Origin: Limnoperna fortunei
Taxonomy: Eukaryota > Mollusca > Bivalvia > Mytilida > Modiolidae
Direction of reading: 5' to 3'
Assembly: GCA_944474755.1 (NCBI GenBank)
Contig: OX104117.1
Location: forward strand, 40,069,222-40,133,221
DNA length: 64,000 nucleotides
The position numbers and the translations under genes are program-made. Shown piece after piece: positions 1 to 12,180 of the stretch. Below the pieces are notes generated by a model that saw only the letters and a list, made by a program, of their open reading frames with translations, did not search any database and was not told the origin of the DNA. Each line of letters starts with the position of its first letter. Position 1 is the first letter of the stretch.

Positions 1-1559
1 ATCAGCCTCTTGCCATACCATACCACTAATTGGATTACAGATTTCAAGATTGAAGATATCGTTTTCAATGCTGACCTGGCTCGGAAATTCATTTATGAGA
101 AAGTACACATTTGCACCAATGGAAAGGTTTTGGTATGTAGAAGTTCATTGTACAAAGTATCATATATTTCTTGCATGGACTTCGGTATCCCCGCTCGAGA
201 TAGGAAAACTAAAGCGATACACGTGCACAGACGTCCACCAGATTCTATCTCTCCTTGGTGAAGAGATCCTTTGCACACCAACCTAGATTAAAAGAAACAT
301 CATACCATTCCATTGTTTTCTTTAGGGCTTTGATTTTGAACTATAACATCTCAAAATTTACGAAATCAGTGCTCGATCTCCGACACCTCTCATAAATTTC
401 TCTAACAAAGCCGTATCTAGAGGTACGATTTTTAGCCCTGTTTAAGAAAATTATTCTAAAAAATCACGAGGATATTTCTTTTGTCAAAATTAGCCCACTT
501 TTGCCAATTGGTTCATGTCTACTGAAGTTTCTTATAGTCTTCGTATTTTTTTCTTTCTTAACTTTAATATGACAGGATTCATGAAATTTAATCGACTATT
601 GTCAAGGCGTTCAAAAGTTCAAGAATTTTCTTTAAGCCAAAAATATATATTAATGCTTAGGGAGATACGGGAAGGCAGAGGTAGCCAAATAAGCTTGACC
701 ATTTTAGTTTATTTTTTAATACTTTAATATAGACTACTCAATGAGAGAAAGAGAGAGTGCTAAACGAATTCAGCTGCGTTTTCGTCAAAGTTATCCGCAT
801 AACGTAAAATTGAAAAATTAATCAATTCCTTTTTGAACTTTTTATATTTTTTAATAAAATGGTCAGGATAAAATAGACTGTTTCTTTGCATTATTTATTC
901 AGTGTCGCGTGGGTCATTTGCATAATTAAGATAGGAATTGTTTCAGTTCCTTTGAGAAGCCTTGTTTTAAAATGTAATATATATTCTTATAGTTTATATT
1001 TACCTTGGGCTTCTACCACTGGTGAAAAAAGAATCTAATTTTATTTGACGTTTACAGCATTTTTTTGTTTTGTTTTGTGATGTAATGTGATGTACACTAA
1101 TTATCTGGGAGTGGCACGTATGCTCCAGCATCACGTACATTATATCTATTTTTGGTACAGCATACAATAGAGACATTTTACCTGGCTGCCAATGATCAGG
1201 ATTTTGCCCGGAACATCCGGAATTTGTTACCCGTGTCCGGGCTACCGGGTAGGTTGTTGGAATCTCTGGGATTTCTTCTTTTGTCAGGAATAATTATAAA
1301 AATTAAAACAGCCTTTCTAATCCTGCATTAACAAAATACATGCGTATGTCAGCTCAAAAAACCCGGAGACCCTCTCAAATACCATAGAAATACTCTAAAA
1401 TCGTTTTCTGCCCGGGATCTTCGCCCCCCTCCCCCCCCCGATACAGTGAAAAGTGCAGACAGACAGTATAACCTTTTGTAACGGCTGCAATAGGCCTCTT
1501 TTTAAGAACTATAAAAGGGATGTTAACCTTGCATAAACATGACACTGATCTAACTGGAC
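1..1559. other. No gene recognised
   Basis: Positions 10-261 hold short open frames in two registers on the plus strand, but neither has a motif I recognise, and the composition is not clearly coding. The rest is AT-rich with short homopolymer runs, including a C-run near 1428-1438. I see no splice-consistent exon chain. It could hold a diverged repeat or an exon truncated at the window edge. Confidence 0.4.
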
Positions 1560-1800
1560 CCATGCTGTGAGAGTTCAGAGTGCTTGACCCACAGAGCTGC
1601 TTAGCGAGCCCCCAGTTGGCGGATAAAATATGCCCTCTCGTTTTGTTTTTCTTTTTCTGTTGTTGTTTTTGTGGGGGTGGTTGTTAGGTCATAATAAGTA
1701 AAGTCTGACCGCTAATCACAGTTTGTAAGGTGTTTGGAAAGGTCCATGCTCCATGCACTTTGAAAAACTTTTTTGATGATGTTGACGATAGTCCCTTGCA
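1560..1800 (+). repeat. Family A interspersed repeat, truncated
   Basis: It shares blocks with the fuller copies at 59065-59385 and 60220-60606: a GCTTGACCCACAGAGCTGC-like start, a CCCTCTCG block, a GGTCATAATA...TCTGACCGC block and a CATGCTCCATGCACT block. The usual 3' tail with CAAT repeats is not evident. A G/T-rich stretch interrupts it at 1640-1690. Confidence 0.5.
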
Positions 1801-3204
1801 AAGAAACAGCTTGTTTTTGTAATGAATATATCTTAAACAATGCTCGCTGGACTAAAAGAACACGTCCAATCAATCAAAGCAAACTTGTAATCTACTAAGG
1901 CTCGTGGTCGTAGTAGTAACAACCCCTCACAAAAGGGAACCCGTATCATCCACAAAGGACACGCCAAGCGATTGCATGAACATTGAGGACCTGTCCTTCT
2001 ATCCAGATAGTTATTATACTTCATTATAGGAAGCCAATGCTTAGCCCGAAATATTAAATCCTTTATTTTTGGCTTAACAGTTACTTGTATAGTTAAATTA
2101 ATATTTAGTGAAAGTAAAAGTGAAGACCGATATAGCACAACATCTACATGAAACCAAACAAAAGACAAAAGTAGCTTTTCTTATAAAATGTCGCAGATTT
2201 AAAGTTGTAGTATAATATATAAAACATGTTTAAAGACGTCTCAAGACAACTGCTCAACAAAAGAAGTTCTAGTACTTTAATTAATTTACTGAGGTAATGA
2301 GGATGAAAGTTTATATTAACGGTATATGATTATATATTTAAATTCTCTGGGATAAGTTTCCTCCTTCTTTTCAACCCTTTAATTACCATTCATATTTGAC
2401 TTCATTTGTGCTTGCAGTTTTACGTTCAAACGGTGCAATAGGTATAGAATTCTTTCTTGACACATGCGAGCAAATAACGGATTGCAGCTAACTATTTATT
2501 TGGTGTATATTTTTAAAGATACACCTTGTAATGTCATAATTACATTGTAATGTAAAAATGATTTACTGGGTTTAATAGTTTAAGTGTTTAAGATATCAAT
2601 AGGCAATTTAATTTAAAAAAACTAGAAAAATTGTGGGTGATTTTTTTTCTTAAAGTTTATTGACTTCATTTTAATCGTATTTTTAAGACTCCCAGAAATC
2701 GCCTTACAAACGAACAATCCTTTGACATTTCTTTAGCAAACATTGACTGAAGATTAAAACAGAATTGTGATTGTATTAGCAACTACTTATTAAATTGATT
2801 TGTGTGCTTTCTTCCTGTGTGCATTTTAAATATTACTTTACAATGACGCAAGGTTTTAATCATTTTCCAAAGTTGTGAAAAATTAGTTTCAGCATTATTG
2901 TTAAGTAGAATACAAAGAAGTTTTAAACAGTTCAATGACTTTATAAAAAATCATTTATGACTTAAACGTGGACCGATTTTGCTTTGACATAACAAATAGG
3001 ACCACTACAAAAATTAACTTTAAAAGACATTATTATGGACAGTGAAACGCATATGTTTATTAAAACTGACCACCATCATGCGTTATTAAGTTAATTATTT
3101 ATAGCTGAAAAATACTTCTTGGGCGCATGATGTTGCATGAATTGACACATAGTGTGGATCTTTATATTAGTTTGGTATGTTATGTTACAGCAAATTTTAA
3201 GCTA
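1801..3204. other. AT-rich stretch, nothing supported
   Basis: No open frame with recognisable motifs and no clear repeat structure was seen. A minus-strand open frame at 1833-2168 has no supporting signal and is treated as chance. Confidence 0.4.
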
Positions 3205-3300
3205 TATCATGACGTCTGTTAGTACCCCGGTAAAAAAACCCAGACTTCGCAGAAAAACTGGCAATCCTCGTCTATAAAGGTTCAAGTCGAGCAGTGCCTG
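3205..3300 (-). repeat. Diverged tRNA-derived SINE fragment
   Basis: On the minus strand this carries a decayed version of the SINE core seen at 30557-30832 and 51982-52247: a CTCGACTT block, AGGATTGCCAGTTTTTCTGC, then a CCGGGGTACT block and ATGATATAGC. It lacks the tRNA-like head. It appears to be an old copy. Confidence 0.5.
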
Positions 3301-4619
3301 TGCACTGTAATTGACAACCTTTATATCCGTATTTTATACCTTGAAATTCATTTACCCACGAGGTGTAAAATAGAAAATTGTGATGTTCATGATTGAATTT
3401 TTGTTATAATTTCATTTCTACTTTATCACTATATTGGATTTTCATTTTGTTTTATTTAGAATCGGAATGTCACAATTATTGAACTTAGACCATGCTCAAT
3501 TTTTTTACCTAAAGGTGCGTTTGAATATAAGTTTGTGTTTAATATTAAAGTGTGTTCAATTTTGTATATTGACTTAACATTTCCTGTTGCCTGTTATATG
3601 TGTACCACATAAGTTAGGCATTGCACCAATGCAAGATTGATCAAGTTCTTAGGCATCCTGTCATGGCAGTCCACTATGTAAGTTGAATTATCATATTTAA
3701 CGTATAATTATTATATTTGCGTACTTATTTTTGAGATTAATGTATTATATTTGATGTTTTTGTACAAAGCATTTTCATGCACATTTCTCAATAGTTTGAG
3801 ATAGGAAATTTCCATATCATTATACGAAACAAAATTTGACTAGTTTTTAAGGTATTTATTTTACTTGCCTTTCAAGGACGATAATTATTTACTACATTTT
3901 GTATTTTGATATTTTTTATACATTTTGTAGAAGTTTTTTATTGTTGTTAAAATTTTCTATTTTGTAGCTTCTTACCACAAATACATTACACAATTAAATA
4001 ATATACATTGAATTGGTGTTAATTATTGTTAACTATCTGTCAGTGGCCGGCCGTGCTACGAGGTGGAATAAAAATAAGGACAAACCACATGTTTGAGTAC
4101 AAAACCACGAGTTATTTCTATTATAATAGGGCAAAAGAGTAATTTTCGGGGCTTTTTGCGGCCTAGGTAGTGACAATGTTTTGACCGGATCATGTTAATC
4201 CACCGTATGTGTTTATTAGAAAATATTAAAAATACCGGCAATGTCTTATGTTAAGGTGTTAAATGGTAAAACCATTTTAAGATAAAATTAAATGGTAAAA
4301 CCATTTTAAGATAAAACAATGTATATTAAAACAATGATTTATAAAAAATCATTTTTCAACACAACAAACTAAACCACACATGGGAATAGATAGTATTAAA
4401 AAAGCTGTTGTTATTGTTATGCATGGTTTATAAAACGTTTTGGAAAAGACTCGCCAGAAAAAATGTTACAGCTGAAATGTTTAGAACACATTTAAGACGC
4501 TAGGTTTTTTTTTAAAAATACACTTGCGTAAGGATGGATATATCGACGAGTATATTAGTTGACAATAATAGCACGTCATATTAAAACTGCGGTTTTTTTC
4601 ATTCACCCCAGATAATACT
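3301..4619. other. AT-rich stretch with short tandem duplication
   Basis: No gene was recognised. A 29-bp unit (TTAAATGGTAAAACCATTTTAAGATAAAA-like, quoted here only as its AATGGTAAAACCATTTTAAG core) occurs twice at about 4258-4315. Each copy contains an AATGGTTTTACC / GGTAAAACCATT inverted repeat. Confidence 0.4.
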
Positions 4620-4624
4620 ACATT

Positions 4625-4735
4625 AGAAGGGTTCCCAGTGCTGTACCAACTGAGCTACTAAGCTTATCCTTAGTTGTTGGGCACTCTCGGAGGTTGGTCG
4701 GGTCATATTAGTACGAATCAGACCTTAGACTAATA
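4625..4735 (-). repeat. tRNA-like SINE head, possible
   Basis: The minus strand reads GTAGCTCAGTTGGTACAG around 4642-4659, a good match to a tRNA box A region. No anticodon arm, box B or acceptor pairing follows, so it is not a tRNA gene. It is more likely the truncated head of a tRNA-derived SINE different from the main one in this window. Confidence 0.35.
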
Positions 4736-4754
4736 AGTAACATGTATAGAGAGT

Positions 4755-4910
4755 GCGCATAATCGTGGAGAGTTTTACCACTCTCCAGACACGTTACTTA
4801 AGTCCGCGATCGGGCTTTCCGTACCATTACATGACCACTTCTTTGGAGGCGCAAGCAATACTAGGTCGAGCATTATGAATCTTATAAGTATGGTGCCAGA
4901 CTTACATTTC
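4755..4910 (-). repeat. Family A interspersed repeat fragment
   Basis: On the plus strand it contains the complement of the family A middle block: CACTCTCCAGACACGTTAC, CGGGCTTTCCGTA, CATGACC, and GGTCGAGCATTATGAA...AGTATGGTGCC. The tail end is missing. Confidence 0.45.
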
Positions 4911-5544
4911 GTGTTAGCAATGGCTTTGTAATTCGTGCGGTATATATTTACCTTTATTGCTGTCATAAATAATTTAGCATTGTAGGTTGCCACCGACGGA
5001 CCACCACAGCTTGTCAGAAATTTTTACCCCGCATACCATTAAACATGGGTTTCCTGATTTAGGAGAGTACAATGGATAGGGTGAGAGTAGATTTGCTTGT
5101 ATATTACAACATTCATAATTGCATTTAAATGCTTAATACATATATGTATGTTGTAGTTTCAACTTTTACAATTTTCTTTGACATGGGCTTAAGTTCGATT
5201 AACTTGCTTGTTGTCTTTAAGTAACTGGTGAAGTGCAAAAACGTACATCTGCCAAGTGATGACAATTTAATATCAAGGCTTAAAAATGTTTTGACATTTT
5301 ACAGCTGATGTCTATCAAATACAAAAGATTTTGAGAGCTTATTAGGCATTACCACCAGAATTCAAAAGATTGACTGCGCAATACGAATTAAGAGCAAAAT
5401 TTTAATATTCATTAATAAAAACATGTTTTTTCAATGGTGACGTATGTGTAGGATGCAATGAGAAAAATATAATTAATACAGTTTTTTGTCAAAACCGTTT
5501 TTTTTAATTTGTTATGGCATATGACGTTCTTTTTGTTTTGTAGA

Positions 5545-6660
5545 TTGTGTGTTGTCTAACGTCCATAGAGCAATATTTCAGCTATATTCCAGACAAAGTA
5601 AAGCAAACTAGACCTAGAGACTCTTAAGACTATGTTCTATCGTGGCGGCCATGTTGGATTTTGAATCGGCCCCAAAAACTCAAACTTTGTAGAGGTCCAT
5701 CTAATGTATATGTTTACAATATTAAAAATCAATCTGCCAGTGGTTTGTCCGAAAACTAATTTTGAAATTTCAGCCAATGCAAATGCATTAATGGGCCTGA
5801 CAGTATTTTAAGTACATTTATACAATATCACAATTCCTTTTGGTAAGCGGTTTATGAGGAAAGAGTGACATTTCAGCATTCTGAACGCATTTGCAGCTCT
5901 GGCAGCCATGATGAATTTTCTATTGGCCCGAAAAAGTAAAAATAATAAGATAACTATCTTATCTTCACTTCTGCATTACTTGATTTAATTGTGTGGAACA
6001 ATTTTGGAGAAGGTATTTGTATGTTTTTCTCTTAGGGTCATATGTTAAGCTTTGTTCTACAGTGGTGTCCATCTTGAATTTTGGATCAAAACAAAATACT
6101 CGACCATCTAAGGCACATTTCTGCGATATTTCTAATCCATCTGCGGTTTATGAGAAGATACTTGAAATTCAGCTAATCCGAAGGCATAAACAGCCCTGGT
6201 AGAATCAAATTAATCTGCGGGTTTGTGAGAAAATTTTGAAACTAAGCCTATCAGGACGCATTAACAGCACTGGCAGCTATGTTAATTTTCCAATTTGCTC
6301 AAAAATTAAAAAATAATAACTATCTAAGCTTTATTTCTGCATAATTTGACGTCATTGTGGGGAACTGTTTCATAGAAGCTCTTTATATGTTTTTCCCATA
6401 AGCTTCTATGTTAAATATTTCAAATCAATTTGCAAAATGTTTTGTGAGAAGATTTTTGACATTCGGCTAATCAGCAAACATTAATGGCCTGATAGCTATG
6501 TTGAATTTCATATTGGCCAGAAAAAACAAAAATAAGATAACTACCCAACCTTCATTTCTGCATAAATTGGCTTAATTTGTTTAGAACAGTTTCGGAGAAG
6601 AAGCTGGGTTGCTCATTGAGAATAATTCGGAAAGCGTTATTGCGGCTGTTGTGGGAAACG
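5545..6660. repeat. Degenerate tandem-like repeat region
   Basis: A family A tail (minus orientation) lies at about 5545-5610. After it, a loosely repeated module recurs roughly every 300-380 bp: a CATGTTGGATTTTGAATCGG-like line, a line ending in AATCTGC...TTTGTGAGAAGAT, and a line CTTCATTTCTGCATAA. Recognisable module starts are near 5645, 5900, 6065, 6270 and 6495. The copies are strongly diverged. The open frame at 5993-6202 lies inside this repeat and is not taken as a gene. Confidence 0.45.
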
Positions 6661-6664
6661 TGTT

Positions 6665-6845
6665 TTGCTGACCGCTTTTAGATTAAAAAAGTAGTCTCAT
6701 TGTAGAGCTAAAACAGCTATATATTTTTCCAGTGGCAGTCAAATTGTGTACCCAATGTTACATCCCTTTTACCGACCGTTTATTTGTGGCTAGTATAGCT
6801 GAAATATTCCTCGATGGACGCTCAGCATACATTCAATCAATCATT
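6665..6845 (+). repeat. Family A interspersed repeat, 3' part
   Basis: It contains AGTAGTCTCATTGTAGAGCT, TTTTTCCAGTGGCAGTCAAA, TATAGCTGAAATATTCCTCG and GGACGCTCAGC, then ends in CAATCAATCAT. This is the shared 3' tail described under the findings. Confidence 0.55.
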
Positions 6846-8094
6846 ATACATGTATTTATTGATAAAGCAATTGATTTAGCAAACTAAAACAATAAATGAT
6901 AAAAGAAAACACCGAATTAAACAGACGTTTAGAAAATACCGGAGACGAATGAGAAGAAGCTTGGTTTTACCCCTACCGTCTTCGCTTGGCGATCTGCTAC
7001 GAGTTACTGGTGGATGCAAAGTATCCATTTAGCATCACACACAGATTATTTGCATCATTTCAAAAACTATTCTGCTCCCTGAAAAAAAATGACGCATTCT
7101 GCATGTTATAGTTTGTCAGTGTATGTTATTTAGAATCAAATATTATGTGGGATAAACTTTTACTTCTAACTAATTACATGATGGCGTCCAGCGAGCAATG
7201 TCAGAACGAGATGAATATATAATAAATCAATGGAAAAAAAATAGCCATAATTATTGTATATTAGAATTGATGTTTATGCTAGGTAAAGATTTCTAGGTGA
7301 CCTTCAAGAAAACTGGATAAGATAAACATTATATTAGCTAAAGTACATGACATATAAACTATATAAGGATAAGGAACAGAAACGTGGAAAAATGCGATGT
7401 TCTGTCAATTATTTCCCTCGTTTTCACTTGGTATTTTTAATGACATTGTATTAAGCCTCATTTTAATAAACTTGTTTTATACCAATAGTTTTTATTTGTC
7501 TTACTAGACTGAAATATGCGGTTTATTTCTGCAATGTATTTGGCTTTTTGACAAAGGATCTATCTGTACTCGCCTTGGTAAGGATGTGGATATCAGTCAT
7601 ACCTCCAAAACGGAACCTGCTTACACTTTAGTCAATGTGATGTGAAGAACGCTAATACATTTTTGGACCAAAAGTAGTTTCAAATTTTTTTTCAGGAGAA
7701 ACGGATTTTCCCCCAGAGGTGTCTAAAGTTATTTGCCTTTAGATGGGTAAAATGACGACACTCTGACACAATATAAGTTATTTGGGCCCTGCGGGTTGAT
7801 ATTCATGGTCTTTGTGTTTATTAGCCACGATAATGTAGCTCTTTTGTGATGGATGGAGCTACAAAGAGGTCATATTACTCGTAATGGAGCAGCCGGGGTG
7901 ATTCACACCCGGAGGTTTTATGCATATAATCAGCTATTTAACTGTTTCCCTTGTTTGCTAGATACTTTTTTGCCTTTGCAGTTTCACTAATTTTTCTACA
8001 ACACCTTATTAGTTAGTTTTGACACTTTATTTGTAATCATGGCATTGTTGACAAATAAGGTTTGATGTAACAGCTACAAAAGACTACATTTGCA
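6846..8094. other. No gene recognised
   Basis: AT-rich sequence without a convincing open frame or repeat boundary. A few blocks between 7740 and 7930 have a more balanced composition but no motif that I can name. Confidence 0.35.
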
Positions 8095-8235
8095 AGGCCT
8101 ACCCGTATCCCATGCTATTCCAGGTGCATTCAAAATTTTTGCCCTGTGGTCCATCTTACCCGATGTGATGTTATTTGTCCTGAATATAGCCTTAAATAAA
8201 GTAAAGCAAACAACATCAGTTCAATCAATCAAAAC
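8095..8235 (+). repeat. Family A interspersed repeat, 3' part
   Basis: It carries ACCCGTATCCCATGC, the CCAGGTGCATTCAAAATTTT block, TGGTCCATCTTACCCGAT and a degenerate TGAATATAGCC tail ending in CAATCAATCAA. It matches the 3' half of 11215-11405. Confidence 0.5.
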
Positions 8236-8379
8236 ACAGTGATGTTGATTTACGCTTTAGAAAAACAGTAAGTAAGCCGACCAAACAACAAGAACCAAAA
8301 GTCAAGGGACATTTACAAATCCGGATTTAGATAAATATAAACAACGTAAAACAAAAACCAACAGGAAATAGAAAAGGCT

Positions 8380-8530
8380 TTGACTCGGGAGTAGCTTAGA
8401 GGTCAACAGCACTGACCGGTCTAGAAAATTGAACTACTGATCGAAGGATCTAGCATAACGTTTTAAGTTGTACACACCATACACCGGAGCTTCTACAATG
8501 TTGCTATCGATGACGGGGGTAGAAGAGTTT
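8380..8530 (+). repeat. Interspersed repeat family C
   Basis: This shares ordered blocks with 37130-37400 and 39000-39240: CAACAGCACTGACCGGTCTAG, an AAAATTG / AAAATCG block, a GATC.AGCA block, a CACCATACACCGGAG block and an ATGTTGCTATCGATGACG block. Function and class are unknown. Confidence 0.45.
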
Positions 8531-8535
8531 AGTCT

Positions 8536-8830
8536 TTTGATTGATTGGATGTTTTCTTTACGTCCAGCAAGCAGTATTTTACCTATATTCAGGACAATTA
8601 CAAGTTAACAAACAATAAATCAATTCGAGAAAGAGGGACCAAAGGGAAAAAATTTGAATGCCACTGGAAAAGTAAAGGGTATGAGCAGCGGCGGAAACGT
8701 TTGCCTTTTGCAGCGTCTACAACGAACCAACTCTTACTCATGTACAAAGGGGGTCTTACGATCGAAGACCAAGTTCTGCACTTAAGCATTAGTAATGTCA
8801 TAAGGAACAAATAATAAGTGAAAACTCACC
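8536..8830 (-). repeat. Family A interspersed repeat
   Basis: It begins on the plus strand with TTGATTGATTGGATGTT, then TTTACGTCCAGCAAGCAGTA, TATTCAGGAC and ACAAGTTAACAAACAA, followed by TGAATGCCACTGGAAAAGTA. It is the complement of the family tail and middle. The open frame at 8545-8814 is a by-product of the repeat and has no independent support. Confidence 0.6.
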
Positions 8831-9587
8831 AAGCAGCTCACATGGCACTGAAACGGGATCTTCGATCTGCATCAGTCGAAGAAATTCATGATGTCTATAC
8901 GTGCGATAAATAGAGTCGTTCCTTGTTTTGTTTCAAACAGTCAAATGCTTTATTTAATCATATATATGAGTCAGCTTTCTGGATTTGTCACGCACGTACT
9001 TGCTGTTCAAAGACTGCCTTGTACATTTTTTACACAAGTAACGGCGTAAGGTCAAAGACACAAAACTTGATAATTGATTTTTAAATTTTGTTCAAACTGT
9101 TAATTGTAATACCTTTATTGTTGTAACAAATTCGTTAATAATATTAGTTTTGTTCAACGAATGTGTATAGCGTACACAAATTTCTTTTATAATATGTTTT
9201 AAACATTGTCCTTTGTTAAAAGGTGGTTAGAATATATATCCGCCAGACTAGCAATTTCACAGCTTCAGTGAGGAGTTCCACTTGATTATTTCGATTTGAT
9301 TAAATTGTCGATTACGTTTGACATCTATGGAATTGTTAAGAATAAACACGATTTTATCAATCTGTAAAAGGAAAATTCACTAACAAAATTTACACAAAAC
9401 TATTTTCGACTTTTACTTAGTTTCTGAGTGAATGGTGATTTTCAACAATGATAAATTGTGGGAAAAAAGTGTTTTATCCTATTAGGAAATTTTAACAACA
9501 GTGGGTTGTTTAAGTTTGAACTTTCTTCGGTTGAGCTTACAACCGCGGAATTCTTATTATGAAGTCAACAGGTGACTCTATGTTCAA
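8831..9587. other. No gene recognised
   Basis: AT-rich spacer between two family A copies; no motif or structure noted. Confidence 0.4.
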
Positions 9588-9965
9588 TAGTTTGATTGAT
9601 TGGATGTTTGCTTTACGTCCAGCGAGCAATACTTTAGATACATTCTGGACGAGAACAAGTTAACAAAAAGTAAATCAATTCAGGAATATATGGACCAAAT
9701 CGAACAAAATTTGAATGCCACAGTAGGGGTGGAAAATTTTTGTAGCGACTTCAACCAACCTACTTATATTGACATGTACAAAAAGGTCTATTCGTGCAAG
9801 GCGCGTGGCATTCTTTAAACATGTTACACACTGCGGTCCGTTAGCAGTCTTTCCGTGATGTGACTGTGACCTGACACCCCCTCCCCCGCCTGCCTCCTGT
9901 CCACGACCCGGGGACGCGCTGGGCAGCTCTGTGGTCGAGCACTTAATCTTCACAGTATGGTCCTG
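9588..9965 (-). repeat. Family A interspersed repeat, near full length
   Basis: This is one of the best copies. On the plus strand it starts TTGATTGATTGGATGTTTGC, then TTACGTCCAGCGAGCAATAC, GACGAGAACAAGTTAACAAA, TTGAATGCCAC and ACACTGCGGTCCGTTAG. It ends with a GC-richer block CCCCCTCCCCCGCCTGCCTC, GGGGACGCGCTGGGCAGCTC and GGTCGAGCACTTAATC. It sets the family length at about 380 bp. Confidence 0.65.
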
Positions 9966-10959
9966 TTAGTAACTTAATGTGTACTTAAAGCGTATAAAGG
10001 TTACGTTCATGAAAACACTATACTCAATTCTTCATTTTTTGGCATATTTCTTGGATATAAGTGTTTAATTTTCTTTGTTGCTAAAATTCTAGTTGATTAA
10101 AAATCGTAACAGCCATGACTGTTTCTTTAAATGTACTGCATTCAAATATTCCTGATAAGACCATAAGCAGTATGTTATGTTTTATATTCTAACTTAATAA
10201 TAGATCATTTTTCTCTTGATATCATTTTTCAATTTATGCTCAACCGAGGTATCCCATTATCAAACAGTTTATATATATTTACACATATTGTCCATTTGAG
10301 TATTGTAATTTCGCAAAGATATGTTGTTTACATCAACCAATTTCTCGTCGACCATAAAGTGCAATATTTAACGTAACAATATTGGCATGCTAATAAACGC
10401 AATTCGTTCAATAATGGAACACATTATACTCATTGTTTCTGAAAACAGAAAATTGATGATGCATTAAAAGTACATTTAACATTGTCACCGTCTTTATGTA
10501 ATAGAAATTAACTGCGAATTCTGCACGTTGTAATAGTAACATGTATTAAAAAAAAAGTCGCTTACTCAAAAAGTTTACACTGATGTTTTTCCCAGTACTT
10601 AAAAGCAAAATATCATTAAAAACACAAGATAATTTGTCTTACAAGCACTAAGGTTTATACTTGTCTAACAATGGTAGTTAAAATGTTCCAATTGACTATA
10701 CTGTACAGTTTATATATTCATTCAATATATTATTTTTGGAAAAAAAAACAGTTTTCGAGATCGTGATTATCAGGCACCTCTGAAATATTATGCTGGTTTT
10801 AGACAAGGTCAAATAAACTTTCCAGATTACGTATGAACTGTGAAATAAAATCCTCACAGACAAGGATTGTCAGTTTTTTATGCAGAAGGATGGGAGTTTT
10901 CAGTGGTTACTCCAACCCAAATACAAACTAAATTCCATGATATAGCTGAAAAAAAAATC
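9966..10959. other. No gene recognised
   Basis: AT-rich stretch with no supported coding or repeat structure. Confidence 0.4.
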
Positions 10960-11230
10960 AATTGACTGTGTGCTTAATGTCCATCAAGCAACATTTTAGC
11001 TATATTCAGAATAATTAAAATAATAATAATAATAATAATAATCAATAAATCAACCATAAAAGGGGGTTTGGATAACGGGAAGACACTTTGATGCCACAAA
11101 AGTACAGAGTAATGGGTAGGGTCGGAAAATTGTGCCTTTTGTAGCTGCCACAATAAACATGCTCTTTTCCGAAATCTACAAATAAGTTCTTTATCGTGCA
11201 AGGAGAGTGGCGCTCACTTAAATGTTACTC
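10960..11230 (-). repeat. Family A repeat with internal AAT microsatellite
   Basis: It carries the GTCCATCAAGCAACATTTTA tail block, then an (AAT)n tract at about 11020-11042, then TGATGCCACAAAAGTACAGA, GGGTAGGGTCGGAAAATT, ATCGTGCAAGGAGAGTGGCG and CTCACTACGGTCTGTGGACA. A second copy in the opposite orientation follows directly. Confidence 0.6.
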
Positions 11231-11405
11231 ACTACGGTCTGTGGACAGGCTTTATGTTTTCCGCCGCTACCCATACCCATACTTTTCCAGTGGCATTCAT
11301 AATGTTTGCCTTTTGGTCCATCTTTCCCGATTTGATTTAGTGTTTAACTTGTTGTCGTCCTAAATTTTGCGCAAAAGCTGTTCGCTGGACAAATATTCAA
11401 TCAAT
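11215..11405 (+). repeat. Family A repeat, inverted partner
   Basis: Starting around the shared TGTGGACAGGCTTT block, it continues in the opposite sense: CGCTACCCATACCCATACTT, TTCCAGTGGCATTCATAAT, TGGTCCATCTTTCCCGAT, then a GCTGTTCGCTGGAC tail ending in CAATCAATC. With the preceding copy it forms a long imperfect inverted repeat. Confidence 0.55.
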
Positions 11406-11924
11406 CTGTATTATGACCTGACGACTTCCACCCCTACCCCCAATTGAGAGGGCCTTCCCTGACCGTCATCTTAAAATAAGAAATTTTATCTGAACCATCG
11501 GGTTTTGTTGATGTCTACATGCTCGCTTACAAATGATATAAACAACAACAAATGAAAAAAATATTGAACAAATTGTAATACACTGTACTAAGAAAAATAT
11601 TTTACTTTAATATGTAAATCATCAGTAGATATATATATATTTATTGTTTTATTCATGTTTAACCACTATGTGTTGTCTTTTTTTACCGTGAATACACTAT
11701 ACATGTTTAGTTTATTTTAACAGTATATACCAGACAATTACCACACATCACAAATTACATTATGGGCAATGCAAAAGAATGTTATAACTATTTTTCTACA
11801 TCTAATAATCACATTGAGATAAATATAGCCCATCCACACAAGTAACAAAGCATAAAACATAGGTTTCATATATTTACAGATGTTCAATCATAAACAAAAT
11901 TCTATACATAAAATGTAAGGATAC
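11406..11924. other. No gene recognised
   Basis: AT-rich; only a short (AT)n run near 11631-11640 was noted. Confidence 0.4.
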
Positions 11925-12180
11925 GTCGCTTAATGTCCAGTGAACAGCATTTTATTAAGAACGAGAGAAAACAAGTTAACTAATAAAAAAATTGTGGCAA
12001 AAAGAACGCAACAAAAGAGACACACAATTTTGACTCCCACTGAAAAAGGTTGCAAAGTTGGATAAGTGTGAACAAAACGAGTCTTTATCGTACAATAAGC
12101 TTAGCACCACTTTTACACGTTGCGTACAATTGTCCGCGTCCAGGCTTGTCGTTTACCTTGCAAGCCCCAATGAGATAGCC
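11925..12180 (-). repeat. Family A interspersed repeat, diverged
   Basis: Plus-strand blocks are CGCTTAATGTCCAGTGAACA, ACAAGTTAACTAATAAA, TTTTGACTCCCACTGAAAAA, TTTATCGTACAATAAGC and TTGTCCGCGTCCAGGCTTG. It is more diverged than 9588-9965. Confidence 0.5.

Noticed and set aside
1833..2168. 111-codon minus-strand open frame
   Set aside because: No motif, no splice or promoter context, and composition like the surrounding non-coding DNA.
4642..4659. tRNA gene candidate (GTAGCTCAGTTGGTACAG on the minus strand)
   Set aside because: No anticodon arm, T arm or acceptor pairing; better explained as a truncated SINE head.
8545..8814. Open frame of 89 codons
   Set aside because: It coincides with a family A repeat copy; its product only reflects the repeat.
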